Source of the DNA: Euphorbia lathyris
Lineage: Eukaryota > Streptophyta > Magnoliopsida > Malpighiales > Euphorbiaceae
DNA: 64,000 bases
Assembly (NCBI RefSeq): GCF_963576675.1
Contig: NC_088917.1
Coordinates: forward strand, 79,780,610-79,844,609
Direction: 5' to 3'
The translations under genes were made by a program, and so were the position numbers. The notes below the pieces were generated by a model. The model had not been told where the DNA came from, did not search any database, and saw only the letters and a program-made list of their open reading frames with translations. Positions 11,069 to 22,370 of the stretch are shown here, piece after piece (positions within the stretch are counted from its first letter, which is position 1; the number at the start of each line of letters is the position of its first letter).

Positions 11069-11690
11069 TACTCTCTTTCTTAAAAAAATAAATGGGATCA
11101 CATTCGCCTTTAAACACCAGCAGACCACATGCTCTTTATCACTTGAAGTGCCCCTCCCATTCGTCAAGTGTTCCATGAAGCTCTTCATCGTCATCATCGT
11201 AGGTGTACTCATTTTGGCTCCATCCAACATCCTCCAACTCATCATCACAGTAGAACCTATCTTCATTATCTTCGTAATTAGGAGCTCCGCTTTGGTTCCA
11301 CTCAATGTTCCTTGACTCAGCTTCATAAACCCTACCTTCATCAGCTTCATAAGTATATTCATTTTGGCGCCACTCACCATCCTCCAACTCATCATCACAA
11401 TGAAATTTGTTCTCCTCATCTTCATAAGTAGCCTCACTTTGGTCCCGCTCAGTGATCCGATACTCATCTTTATCATAATAGGTTTCATCATCTTCATCAT
11501 AATCAAGTTCATTCTCATGATGACGAAATCTACCTTCATCATATAACTCACCATCAAAGCACTCTCTTCCCTTTCAATCTCCTTCCTGGACCCATTATCA
11601 TCATACTAAAGTTCATTGTTGTTACCCAGCTCATTCTCATAACGGTCCTCCTCTTTATCAATCTTCCACTCGAGTTCATCTCCTTCATGA
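11069..11690 (-). pseudogene. Acidic 25-residue repeat ORF of element C (fragment)
   Basis: Minus-strand frame 11139-11387 reads ELEDGEWRQNEYTYEADE..., then SRNIEWNQSGAPNYEDNE..., then ELEDVGWSQNEYTYDDDD...: units of 25 residues with a conserved Trp, Gln and Asp/Glu-rich tail. An upstream part continues in the same style to about 11570 (DEYRITERDQSEATYEDEE). Element F encodes the same repeat at about 58750-59160, so this is a family character and not chance. I do not recognise the family. It may be a gag-like or accessory protein. It is broken by the junction at about 11690. Confidence 0.55.
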
Positions 11691-12401
11691 TGAATGTCGT
11701 CTTGTCATTCCAAGCCCAGCAAGCTAAGCAGGATTCACTTGCCAAGTTGGAAGAAATACAGCTGTCAATAATTCAACATCTGAACTCTCTTCATCAGCAA
11801 GTTCGGAAGTTATCTACTATGAACACTGACTACGCCACTTCCTCAGGACTCAAGATGCTCTTTGCTCAGCTTCATACTGAGCAATTGAAAAAAAAAAGAG
11901 CAAATGGTGTCCTATAGTCAGTGCTCAGTTGAGCAAATAAGTGAGGCTGTCAGGCTACTTAACCTAAACAAACAAGAAATGGATACTGATGCGTTGAAGC
12001 AGAATGAATTGCTGTCCCTCACCCAACAATCCTTCAACCACATCCGTCATAATAATATCCAGCGTCATCACTATGACTCAGCACTTTTGAAGACATTTCA
12101 CCAAGTCTTCGCTGGCCTCTCTGAAGCCCTCATCTGGCAAGCTAAAGCTCAAGCGTTCAGCATCAATATGCTCAGTGCTGCTGATCTTCGAGTACCAGTT
12201 GAAGTATCAGCTGATGGAGTAGCCATATTTGATGGTGTCAATGATAGTGCTGACAAGTTAAAAGAGCTATCCCAAGAACTGACTCGCGTTGTCTTAACCG
12301 ATGCGTTCAAGCTCCCAGAAGTTGACAAAACGGGGGAGAAAGCGCAAGCTGCTAGAGCTCAGCATGAGCGAAGTCAGTCTCAGGGCAAGAAAAAGAAATA
12401 G
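11691..12401 (+). pseudogene. C-terminal part of the copia extra ORF
   Basis: Reads FQAQQAKQDSLAKLEEIQLS ... to about 11890, then after a frameshift in an A-run (about 11888-11898) MVSYSQCSVEQISEAVRLLN ... to a stop at 12399-12401. It matches residues of the extra ORF in A' (29110-29820, minus). At NLNKQEMDTD this copy has Gln where A' has a stop, so the A' stop is copy-specific. The region is helical with heptad-like Leu/Gln spacing and probably a coiled coil, ending in a Lys-rich tail (SQGKKKK). Confidence 0.75.
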
Positions 12402-12831
12402 ATAGATGAGTTATGATATATGCTTTTAAGTACTGACTTATTTTGCATCTTCATCAGCTATGTTTAACACTTATAATATTTATTGACTAAATGATACGCT
12501 GATAACATGTTTGACATCAACCTATGATCTTATGAAACATTTTGATAAAGAACTCATTGCACAGCAATTTGCTCAGCACGCTCTATATGTCTAAAACTTC
12601 CGCTTAACACTGAGTAAATAGAATATGTGATATAGCTGACCTATACCTAAAGACTGACCTTAGACTTACTCAATTAAATTCTTAAATGGTTCAAGTAAAA
12701 CTAAGTCAGTAGTTCAACCTTTACGGGGGAGTTTGCTAAATGATATTAGGTCAACTATCATGGGGGAGCTCATACTGAGTTCCTTGCTGAATAGTTTTGC
12801 CAACATCAAAATGGGGGAGTTTGTTGAAACA

Positions 12832-14143
12832 CCTTTCCACATAATTTTGATTTGACAAAATTGTTTAAGTATAATATACATATTCTAAACACACTAAGTT
12901 TAAATGCTTTGATTTAATTCTACTAATGTGTTTGTTCAATGTTGAGTTAAAATGTTATAAGAATCAAAAGGCCCAAGCCCATTACGGAAGCCAAGGCCCA
13001 AGTCAACTCAGTACACTCAGCCCGCGTATGTCAAGACGTTGCTGTTTTGTTCAAAACACAACTCAGCAAAACGGAAGTATCTAGAAGACCTTTTGGAACA
13101 ACTTCAAGATGAAGCTGCTGAGTAGTCTCGACAAAGCATACAAGACAGCAGCTGGCATAGGAAAACTTCCAAACAAAGTGTTTCTTCTTTTGGCAAAGTT
13201 CAGACGACACAGTATGATGTCCAGTTGACTTTACCGTAAAAGGAGAGACCATCTGCTGAGCTGACCGAGGACAGAGGATACACGATTGTGATTGGCCGAG
13301 AGCTCTGTGCAAGTCAGGATGACAACGACACATAGCCGTTTCCCTCCAACGGTTATTTCGAAATTCGAAATGACCGAATGCCCAGATGTCTCTATAAATA
13401 GTGCCATCACAAGCTTCATAATATACAGAACTTTTATCAAGCCATTACGCTGACCAAATCTTTACAAGTTCTGCAAGCAAGAAGCAAAGCAAAATTTCTT
13501 ACACTACATTGTTCATATCTGTGTAAAATTCTAGAGTGATTGTAAAATCGTCTAAAGTGTCTTAGCACATCTTTGTATTAGGACAAAACACTTATCATTT
13601 CTAGAGATAGAAAGGAGAGGCTGAGTACTCGGTATTAGTACTCAGCGGAGAGATTAGGATTGAGTAGAAGTATAAAGGAAGGTAATCTTGTCATACTCAA
13701 TTGCTGATATTGTAAACGGTTTGAGGCTATACCTTTAAAGAGCTCAGTAGAGGATTTGAAATCTCGGAAGTGTTCCGGGGACAGGACGTAGGCTTAGAAG
13801 AAGCCGAACCTGGATAAATCTGCTGAGTGAAGTATTTCTAAACCTTTAACTCCTTATTTGTATTGCTTGCTTAAATAATCAAAACTGACCAAGTAAAGAG
13901 GTCAAGTTGAGTTGTGCGCATTGAACATAAGAGCTCAGGAATAGACTCTAAGTGCTATCTCCTGACTCAAGCTAAGAAACTGACCTAGTCACAAGTTGAC
14001 TAAGCCAGTATCTTGCTGTTTACTCAGCGCAGCTGTTAAAACCTTTTCCTTTGAGAAAGAAGTCTGTCTAAATTGCGAAAAAGTTTAAATAGTTCCTAAC
14101 CCCCCCTTTGGAACTATACTTGCAACTAAACAAGGGACCAACA
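12832..14143 (+). repeat. 3' LTR of the truncated copia (1312 bp)
   Basis: TGTTGAAACACC ... GGGACCAACA. A TATA box (tctataaatag) lies at 13391-13401. The sequence is the inverse of the A' LTRs at 27245-28570 and 36621-37946, with small indels. Confidence 0.88.
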
Positions 14144-14756
14144 ATAAATACATAAAGTTGTGATAAAAATTCATACGTAAAAATAATTTTTTATCACAAC
14201 TAATGTATTTATTGTGATCAAATAATAATTAGTAAGAAAAGGTAAAAAAAACCAAACGAAATCGGGAGAAAAAAATATTTTGTCGAAATATGTATCACAA
14301 GAAAGTAGAACTTAATACGTATTATGATAAAAACAAATTGCCACGTCATTTTTGTCATAAATATATAAAGATGTAACGAAACATTCATACGATAAAATAG
14401 TTGTTTTCGCAATTAATGTACTTATTATGATAAAATTACAATTAGTAAAAACAATGAAAAAGCAAAACCAAATTATGACAGTAATATTTATTAAATTAGA
14501 CTAATATATTGTTTCGGAAATCAATTTACAAATTTTCATATTTATTTGGGGATTAGAATGTTTCAGAGATTAATATAAGATATACGATTAAACCTTAATC
14601 ATCTTGAGCTTTTAGTTCAAACGGTTACATGACATGATATTAGAGTTGCTTGGACCAAACGGTCGAGGGTTCGAGTCCTGGCAACCTCATAAATTTGTAG
14701 AATTAAAAACACATTGTGAGGTAATACAATTTTGTCACTAAAAACTTATTAAGACG
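14144..14756. other. Unassigned AT-rich filler with a ~210-bp imperfect duplication and a tRNA-like block
   Basis: Lies between the truncated copia and the truncated right LTR of element C. A segment near 14195-14260 (taatgtatttattgtgat ... aaccaaacgaaat) recurs imperfectly at 14413-14475 (taatgtacttattatgat ... aaccaaattat). Near 14610-14690 the text aaacggtcgagggttcgagtcc has a tRNA B-box look (GGTTCGAGTCC), but no cloverleaf can be drawn. Origin not recognised. Confidence 0.4.
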
Positions 14757-15012
14757 GGCAAAACAAGTGGCAAACTAGCAAATACGAGCTAAAGACAAAA
14801 CAACAATTATTAATGGCAAAACAGTAAATATAATGGGCAGGCTGGTGTCAGACTTGTTCCCCCTTGGCGAGCAAGTAATCGCTATTCTCCTTGGTGAGCA
14901 AGTAATCCCAAGCCCCCTTGGTGAGCAAGCAATCCTAGAAGTAGATCCACCGAGGTAGATACATCGAGTGGATCCGCCAACGTAGATACATCGATTAGAA
15001 ACAACAAGTAGA
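14757..15012 (-). repeat. Right LTR of element C, first surviving piece
   Basis: From 'caaaacaagtggcaaactag' onward this matches 10012-10250 of the left LTR. The first 317 bp of the LTR are missing. It is interrupted at 15012 by element A with target duplication gtaga (15008-15012), and resumes at 46882. Confidence 0.85.
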
Positions 15013-16344
15013 TGTTGGTCCCATGTAACATGACAAGATTAGTTCCAATGGGGGGGATAAGAACTATTCAAAAAAATTTGTCCGTTAATACTGACTTCTT
15101 TTCTTTAAGAAAGGGTTTACACAGCAGTGCTGAGTAATTTAAGGCACAAGCTTAGTCAACTAGTGACTAAGTCTGTTTCTTTTCTTGAGCCAGGAGATAG
15201 CACTTGAGTCTATTCCTGAACTCAGCTTCTCGGTGCACTTAACTCAACGTGAGTTCATTACTTAGTCAGTTTTATAGCAAGCAATATATAAAGGAGTTAA
15301 GGGTTAGAAATAAGTTACTCAGCAGACATATCCTGGTTCGGCCTCTCCGCCTACGTCTAGTCCCCGGAACTCATTCCGAGCTTTTTGATTCCTCTACTGA
15401 GCTTTTTAAAGGTAGAACATAAAACCTTTTACAACAGAAGCTGAGTATACAAGAGTACCTTCCTCTATTCCTCTACTCACTCCTATTACTACTGGTGAGT
15501 ACTATAACCGAGTACTCAGCTTCTCCTTTCTATACTTCTAGAAGTGATAAGTGTTTGTCCTAAACAACAATTTATAAGACACTTTAGATGAATAAGATCA
15601 CTCTAGACTTTTACACAAGATTGGAATTGGTGTAAGATTTGCTTTGCTTTTCTCACAGAACTTCAAGTATTAATTTGGTCAACGTTTCGACTTGATTGAA
15701 GATCTGCATCGAATGAAGCATTTGAGAGGCCTATTTATAGTGACACTTGAAGCACCGGTGATTTCGAATTTCAAAATAACCGTTGGAGGGAAACGGCTTC
15801 CTGACGCTTTCACTCAGTAGGTGCTCAGCGTCCTTGGCCAATGAGATTCTTGTATCTTCTATCTACGGCAGTACTCAGCAGCTTTTCGTCAGATGGAACA
15901 GAATGTTTCCTCATTTATAGTAAAGTCTTCCAGACAGCTTTCTACGTCTTCTGAGCTTTACCCAAAGTAGAAATACTTTGTCTCCAAGTTTGTTCTGTTC
16001 TGCTGTGACCTGACTACCTTGTCGCTCAACTCAGCAGCTTCGTCTTGAAGCTTTTGTTCGAAGGCTTCTTGATCCTTCTTCATGATGGGCTGGCGTTTTA
16101 CTCAGTATGACTATGATTTGTCTTCCTGGGCCATGAGGTCTTGATTTGTTGAATTGGGCTTGACTTTCCTCTTGTGGGCCTTTGGGCCATTTATCTTAAT
16201 GTCTTATAAATCAAATAACTCAACATTGAACAAACACATTAGTACAAATAAATCAAGGCATTTAAATTTAATGTGTTAGAATATTTTTATCATTAATCTA
16301 AATAATTTTGTCAAATCAAAATCATGTGGAAAGGTGTTTCAACA
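15013..16344 (-). repeat. 3' LTR of element A (1332 bp)
   Basis: Plus-strand text tgttggtccc ... ggtgtttcaaca. Next to it, aactcccccattttgatg gives the polypurine tract on the minus strand. It pairs with 45549-46881. Confidence 0.92.
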
Positions 16345-16811
16345 AACTCCCCCATTTTGATGTTGGCAAAAATATTCAGTAAGGAACTCAGCATTGAGCT
16401 CCCCCATGATAGTTGACCTTGTTTTTCTCAAGATACTCTCCCATAGGGGTTGAGCTACTGACTTAGTTTTACTTTAAACATTTCAAGGTTTAATCAAGTA
16501 AGTCTAAGGTAAGTTTTCAGAATTAGGTCAGCTCATGGAACATTTTCTTTTTACTCAGTTAAGTTATGCTGAAGATTGAGTTTAGATATCAAAGTACGCT
16601 GAGTATATCTTTGTTCAATGAGGTTTAGTTAAGAAGACATATAAGAGGTCAAAAGTTTAGATCAACACAGCAGACAATCATAAAGCAATGTGAACAAATA
16701 ACACAATTGATTTAATGAAGATACATTAGTATTTAAGAGATGCATAAAATTGGATAGATGGTCAGCATACAAATGATAAGAATTACAAGTCACGAACTAG
16801 AACTAGCCAAT
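16345..16811 (-). other. 3' untranslated region of element A
   Basis: Between the extra ORF stop and the 3' LTR. It holds the polypurine tract (AAAATGGGGGAGTT on the minus strand at the LTR edge) and two further AGCTCCCCCATGATAG-type inverse purine runs near 16400-16445. No coding frame. Confidence 0.6.
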
Positions 16812-19803
16812 CTAATTCTTTCTATTGACTTGGGCATGAATAACTTTGCCTTTTCCCTTTTGTTGGTGCTGATTATCAGAAGCTTCTCCTGTGTGCTGAG
16901 TTCTATTAGCTTGTTCTTTCTCCCCTGTTTTGCCAGCATCGGGAGAAGGAGGAATGAAAGTGTCATTAAGAGCAGCACGAGTTAACCTTACAGAATATGC
17001 CTTAAGCTTTTTCGTGCTTTCATTGAGACCATCAAAAACAGGAACACCGTCATCCAAGACAGAACCGGGAACCCTGACCGAGGCACTGAGCATACTTAGA
17101 ATATATTCTTGAGATTTCCCAACCCAGGTGATAATGTCAGTCAGCATGGCATAAGCTTGATGAAACATCTTAAGCAAAGCCGAATCATAAAACTGGCGTT
17201 GAGCATTCGTGTGACGCGCATGTTTGAAAATGGATTGGGAGTATTGTAGAAGCTCATTTGTCTTGAGTTGGTCAGTTTCCATCTCTTCCTTACTCAAGTT
17301 GAGTAGACGGACAGCCTCACTAATTTGCTCAATGGAGCATTGGGAGGAGGAGGAGAGTTGCGCGTTGGTTCTGGCCTGTTCAGAATGAAGCTGGGTAAAG
17401 AGGTGATGAACCTCAGCAAAGGTTGCATACATTAAGTTCGCAGCTGACAGGTTTTGAAGTTGACCCTAGAGAGAGTTCATGTGATTTACCATTGTCAGCT
17501 GGAGTTCAGCCAACTTTACTATAAATTCCTGCTAGGGCTGTTGAGACTAGAGAGATGTCATAACACTCAGAAGATCCTTAAGACCCTTGATTTCGGTCAA
17601 AAGCTGAGTGACAGGAGAGTTGAGTTGGCTCAACAGGAACAGACCCAGCGGCTTTGGCATTGGATTGATGAAGGTCCTGGAGTAAGGCTTGAGTTGAGTC
17701 GATTATTCTTCATCCAGACTCAATGGCGTGCAACTAAGTGTAGGATCCATCAATGTTTGGCCCAGATGCCGGAATAGGAGTAGCACCAGGTGGAGGAGAT
17801 GTTTGGTGTTGTTCATTATGTGAAGTGTCGGCGTGGTCAGCAGCGGAACTTTTATTTTGACTACCAGTAGGAACTGATTGGTTGATATTCTGCACTTGAG
17901 GATGGAGAAGAGGTTGATCGGCAGAATTTTCTACTTGCTCAAAGTTAGGCTGAAGCTGACTGGTTTGAGGAGGCTGAGGAAGTTCATAACTGACCTGAGC
18001 AGGTTTTTCCTTTGCTATCTCAATGGTTTGAGCAGCAAGAACTTCGAGCACTTGCTCAGTAGAGATGGGATTTTTTGGAGTCTTGGGATCAGCGTGTTCC
18101 TCAACTTGAGAAACAGAGGCTTGCTTTTTCTTTGATTTACTCGGAGAAGGCTCAGTGTTCTTTGAGAAGAATTTGAATTGAAGTGTAGTGAGGTCAGTAA
18201 TGGGATCCCGTAGAGGTGAATCATCCAGAAGGTCAATGACTGGAGATTTATGAGCCTTTTTCTTGAGCCATCTGAATGTCTTAGCTCTTGGAGGAGAAGG
18301 GTCAGCAGGAATGGGGGCAAGGGACTCAGAGGATGAATTTAACCCTAGGTCATCATAAGCTTTCGCTGTTGGCTCAGTTTGTTCTTCAACCTGCTCAGTA
18401 TTAACTGTTTTCATCTGCTCAACATCCACTGTTTCAGTTTGCTCAACATCCACTGTCTCCTCAGTGTGAAACTTACCTCCGAAATCACCAAGTTCTTCCT
18501 CTTGGTCAGCAGGTGGTTGCTCGAGATCAATGCCTTGAATCCTCACAAAGTGTGAGTCTTCAGAGATCACAGAGGCAAGAGTGGGTGCTTGGATATGGTT
18601 CAAACCAAAGGATCTCTTCTTCCTTAGAGGCGTTTCTGGAGTATCCTCTTTTGCTTCTACCTCAGGCTCAACTTGCCTTTTGAGGTTTTCAGCTGACTTG
18701 GATCCATCCTGATCTTGCTCAGCATCAGTTTTCTTTCCTTTGGACACAATTCTCAGCTTCTTAAGAGACGTTTTAACATCCCTAGTTGCCTGGTCAGCTT
18801 TCCTCTTTTTATCCTGCCGAGTACGGTCAGCAGGTTTCTTTGCCTTTTTGGCCAGCTCATCCTGTCCTTTTCCTTTCTTGGGGACGATAGGTTGGTCGTA
18901 GACCAAACTGAACAGTATAGCTACAGTAATCTCAGTCCCCCAGACTTCAATTTCCTTTACCAAGCTCACTTGGTAGTCTTTGAGGATTTTGGTGATGAGT
19001 GAGCATAACCTAAGGGTTCCAGTACTTCGTTGAAAACCACCGATGAGAAAGACCGGCATGTTGAGAGGCTGGTAGGTCAGCATATGCCAAATGAAGCACT
19101 GCTCGAAGTTAGACGCTGAGGATGTGGCGTTGATTTTTGGGAAGAGGTAGTTGGTTAATATGTAGTGGGCCATCTTCTGATTCTGACCAATGGAAGTACT
19201 AGAGGTTTTCCCTGCAACACCGGTGGGTTTGCAAAACTTAGTGGGATAGTCAATTTTACTGTGGTCACTTGTTCTTCTGAGTTTAGCTCCTTCGATTTTC
19301 AGCTTGAGCAGTTTGGCAAGGTAAGGAGGGTTGATAAAGATGTCCTTTCCTTGAACTTTGGTGACCATATAGTCTCAGTCATCATCAGCGGCTCTCAAGT
19401 TAGCGTAGAATTCCTTCACTAACTCTAGGTAGGTGGCTTCTCGAATCGAGGACAGCTCGGTCCAGCCATTCTTAGAGATCCACTCGCAGAAGGGTTGCTC
19501 AGCTTCAACAAATCCCTTCGAGAACCATCGGGAGTGATCAACCTTATATCCCCTTACACTATTATAGACCAGTGTGTAGGTTCTCTCTATTGGTTTCTTC
19601 CCCTTGTCCTTCTGTTTCTTTGACGATGTAGCTTGGTCAACTTGGGATTTCTTTGGGGTAACGATCTTAGAATGGTCATGCTGACTATGTTCCTGGGACT
19701 CAGTTGAGGTCTCCTCGTGTTCTTGCTCAGTTTGGTATGATGGATTTTCATCGGAGCGGTTGTCTTCGTAACCGCCACCGGAGAGATTTTGAGAATCCGA
19801 CAT
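16812..19803 (-). pseudogene. Extra ORF downstream of pol in element A
   Basis: Begins MSDSQNLSGGGYEDNRSDE at 19803. An acidic/polar head is followed by SRWFSKGFVEAEQPFCEWIS and LELVKEFYANL; one in-frame TGA (19375-19377); then a conserved block QGKDIFINPPYLAKLLKL ... MAHYILTNYLFPKINATSSA ... QCFIWHMLTYQPLNMPVFLI. A long Glu/Lys/Pro-rich linker follows, then after a frameshift (17433-17733) a helical C-terminal domain (SQCSIEQISEAVRLLNLSKE). The N-terminal block resembles the 'putative plant transposon protein' domain (Transposase_32) from memory; this is not verified. SIRE elements are known for an env-like ORF in this position. I see no signal peptide or membrane segment, so an envelope role is not supported. 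Confidence 0.7.
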
Positions 19804-20121
19804 GATTTTCAGAGAATTTTGAGAGGTTTGGGAATTTTAGAAAAGAAGATTTGAATACCAGAAATTTCTAAGCGTAAAGAGGTACAAGTGGGAATTCATC
19901 CACTATTTATAAGGGTGTCGAGTTGATCTGAAGCGTTGAGGTGGCGGTTTGACCTCGAGATAATCAACCGACAATGATTCTAGCATTTATGACACAATCG
20001 ATGCATGTGTTTTCTAATTATTGCGCTTACATCATCCTAGGTGGCTATTTAATACGCGTGCCAACATTAATTGTGGAATAGATCTTTTACTCAGTGTTAA
20101 GAATGTTAAACGTTTGGTATT
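19804..20121 (-). other. Spacer between pol and extra ORF of element A, part 1
   Basis: Non-coding; equivalent to 31897-32200 of A'. Together with 21916-22090 it forms the leader of the extra ORF. Solo LTR D interrupts it. Confidence 0.6.
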
Positions 20122-21915
20122 TGATACGGGTATTTTACCCCTATCTTTTAGCGTGATTTACGGGTTGATTTTGGATAAAATAAATAAGTTTAATTACAAA
20201 AATAAAGTGTTTTGATAAAATACAGAAATAAAAATAAATTTCGTACTTTCAGTTAATTTTCTGTGTTTTTTATTAGTTTAGGAAATAAAAACGTCAAGCT
20301 AACTCGGCTCGTAAGATTTGTATTTCAGGTACGAGCAAGGAGCAAAAATCTACTCAAATACGCGGGGCGTATCATCCCATACGCGGGGCGTGAAACATGG
20401 TGTCAGACATAATTGCCTTATCCGCGGACACCACGTAGAATTGAATCAGCATACGCGAGGCGTATGCCATCTCACGCAAGGCTTATGACACATGTCGGAA
20501 ATAATTGGCCTAATCCTGAAAGTCAGACTGCACTGTCTCCTTGAGTCAACTCTTTGTATGCGAGGCGTATCACCATACACGCGAGGCGTACCAGGCAATT
20601 CCTCAATGATAAAAGCTCAGAGACTCATTTATGTGGGGGGTGCTTCAGCTACGCGTGGCGTAAAAGCTCCAATTCAAGCAATAAAACTTCAGAGACTCAA
20701 ACACGCGGGGCGTACTTCAGCTACGCAGGGCATGCTTGAGACAACAAGACATGTAATTGGTCCACATGCAGGAGATTTCTGACGGAATGGGCACTTACAC
20801 GGGGCGTATCATGGGATTTCTACACCAAATAATGTTGCTCCATACTTGTGCTTTGTGAAGTTACAACATTGCCCTTGCTTGATGTTTATAAATAGGAAGC
20901 TCTTGAACTCCATTTGAGACCATAGATAGTAGAGAGCAAAAAACTATACTTGTTTTAGTTTAGATTTGTGTTTTAAGCTTTGTGTAATAAAACTCTTCCA
21001 TCTCGAGAGCTTGTTCGTTGCTCCCCGCATTCCATCGAAGTACCACTCCATCTCTCCGCACACCAAGCTCGAGAGTTCCACCATTCAAGTCCTTAGAGGC
21101 GGCTTTTGAGTCCGGTTAGCTAGTTCCGAGGGTGGATTCTTCCCTTTACACTTGCTAATTAGCTTGATCTTATCCTATATACTAGGCTTATTTGTAATCC
21201 ATATTTACACCTTCCATATTTATAATTTATGATTCATAATCTTCTTTTCTATATATGTGTTGATGTTTGTTACTTGTTTTGATATTTATAATTGATTGTT
21301 GTGTAGGAGAACGCGACTACTGACGCCATTCGGGCTATTTTTAGGGATTCATATAGGTGTTGCCTTACCGGAAGTGACAAACTGGAAACCGTAGGAATTG
21401 ACAAGCCACGGAACTTACGGGCCCTAATTTCTAGTCCCAAGCATTAGACACGCCTTGACTAGGAACCACGTCGTCTAAGTACTTCACGAGTCGGTCGAAC
21501 TACACATAGTCGTCTTTGCAAGAGCAAAACATTAACCTTATGTGCATTAGGAGCCGTTATTTGTCATAGTTATAACTTATCACCAACCGTATCACTTCTT
21601 AAGAGTTTCGTTACATAAATTTGCCTCACCCGTAGTTAGGAGTAGTTTGTAGTTGGTTCCCCCATCAACCTCAAATTATTCATCGCTTAAATAACATATA
21701 AAACCGAATCGTTCAATACTTGCAGTTATAAATCATGTGGATTCGATACCCGGTCTTAACCGGATTATTACTTGATACGACGGGGTACACTTACCCCTAA
21801 GTAGAGACATCTAGTAGATAGAAAGCACTTAGAAAGACCATATCCATAGTTATAGTGCAATCATCGTTATACACATTTCGTCGTTAAAAAGAACACTACT
21901 AGGTGACACGCATCA
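20122..21915 (+). mobile_element. Element D: solo LTR (1794 bp), gypsy-type
   Basis: TGATACGGGTATTTT ... GACACGCATCA, flanked by gtatt at 20117-20121 and 21916-21920. No internal region. A TATA box (tataaatag, 20887-20895) and a polyadenylation-like aataaaa (20987-20993) lie in the order expected for the plus strand, setting the orientation. The length and TGAT...ATCA ends suit a Ty3/gypsy LTR (Athila-like is possible). The empty site agrees with A' (aagcgtttgatattctgag). The U3 part carries many copies of an ACGCGGGGCGT-type motif. Confidence 0.82.
20350..20815. repeat. Dispersed TACGCGGGGCGTA-type motif in LTR D
   Basis: About ten variants, among them atacgcggggcgta, tacgcgaggcgta, tacgcgtggcgta and acacgcggggcgta, spaced roughly 20-60 bp apart upstream of the TATA box. 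The motif is an interrupted palindrome (TACGC/GCGTA). The same motif occurs in the LTRs of element F. Confidence 0.8.
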
Positions 21916-22089
21916 GTATTCTGAGTAGTCAGTTTTACGTAGAATAATTATTCGTGTGCTTAGTAACTCAGCTTAAGATAATCACTCAGCGTGTACATCT
22001 ACTCAACATGCAATTGTTACTAATTTAGCAAAAATCACTCAGCATGGTAATCAACTCAACATGCATATATCACATGTTATACTTGGAAT

Positions 22090-22370
22090 TTATTGAAGAG
22101 GATTAAACATACCAATGGCTTCTCTAAGTATGTTAAATTGCTCACGAGCCAGTGGCTTTGTAAAGATATCAGAAAGCTCCTCATTCGTTGGGACGTAGGT
22201 CAGCTTGATCTCTCCCTTGAGTACATGGTCTCTTATGAAGTGATGTCTTATGATGACGTGCTTCATCCTGCTGTGCTGGATTGGGTTCTTTGATAGGTCA
22301 ATGGCACTCTTGTTGTCACATTTGACTTCAATTGTTTTAGTCTAAACACCATAATCTTCCAGCTGTTGCT
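22090..22370 (-). pseudogene. C-terminal RNase H of element A pol
   Basis: Minus strand, homologous to 32379-32655 of A'. It encodes the end of copia RNase H including the equivalent of IRHHFIRDHVL and the C-terminus near 22100. It stops abruptly at about 22370, where element B begins. About 245 bp of RNase H sequence present in A' is absent from both sides of B. Confidence 0.75.

Larger units (their letters stand above)
11691..14143 (+). mobile_element. Truncated plus-strand SIRE-like copia (3' end only)
   Basis: Contains the 3' half of the extra ORF, a 3' untranslated part with the GGGGGAGT polypurine tract (about 12823-12830), and a complete 3' LTR. It is a sister of A' (27245-37946), whose minus strand matches it. 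The 5' LTR, gag, pol and the first two thirds of the extra ORF are missing. At about 11690 the sequence switches into element C, with a short overlap (gaatgtcgtcttg-like) at the joint. The 5-mer after the LTR is ataaa; no partner survives. Confidence 0.8.

Noticed and set aside
14610..14700. Possible tRNA gene (ggttcgagtcc B-box)
   Set aside because: No acceptor stem or A-box arrangement; at best a tRNA-derived repeat remnant.
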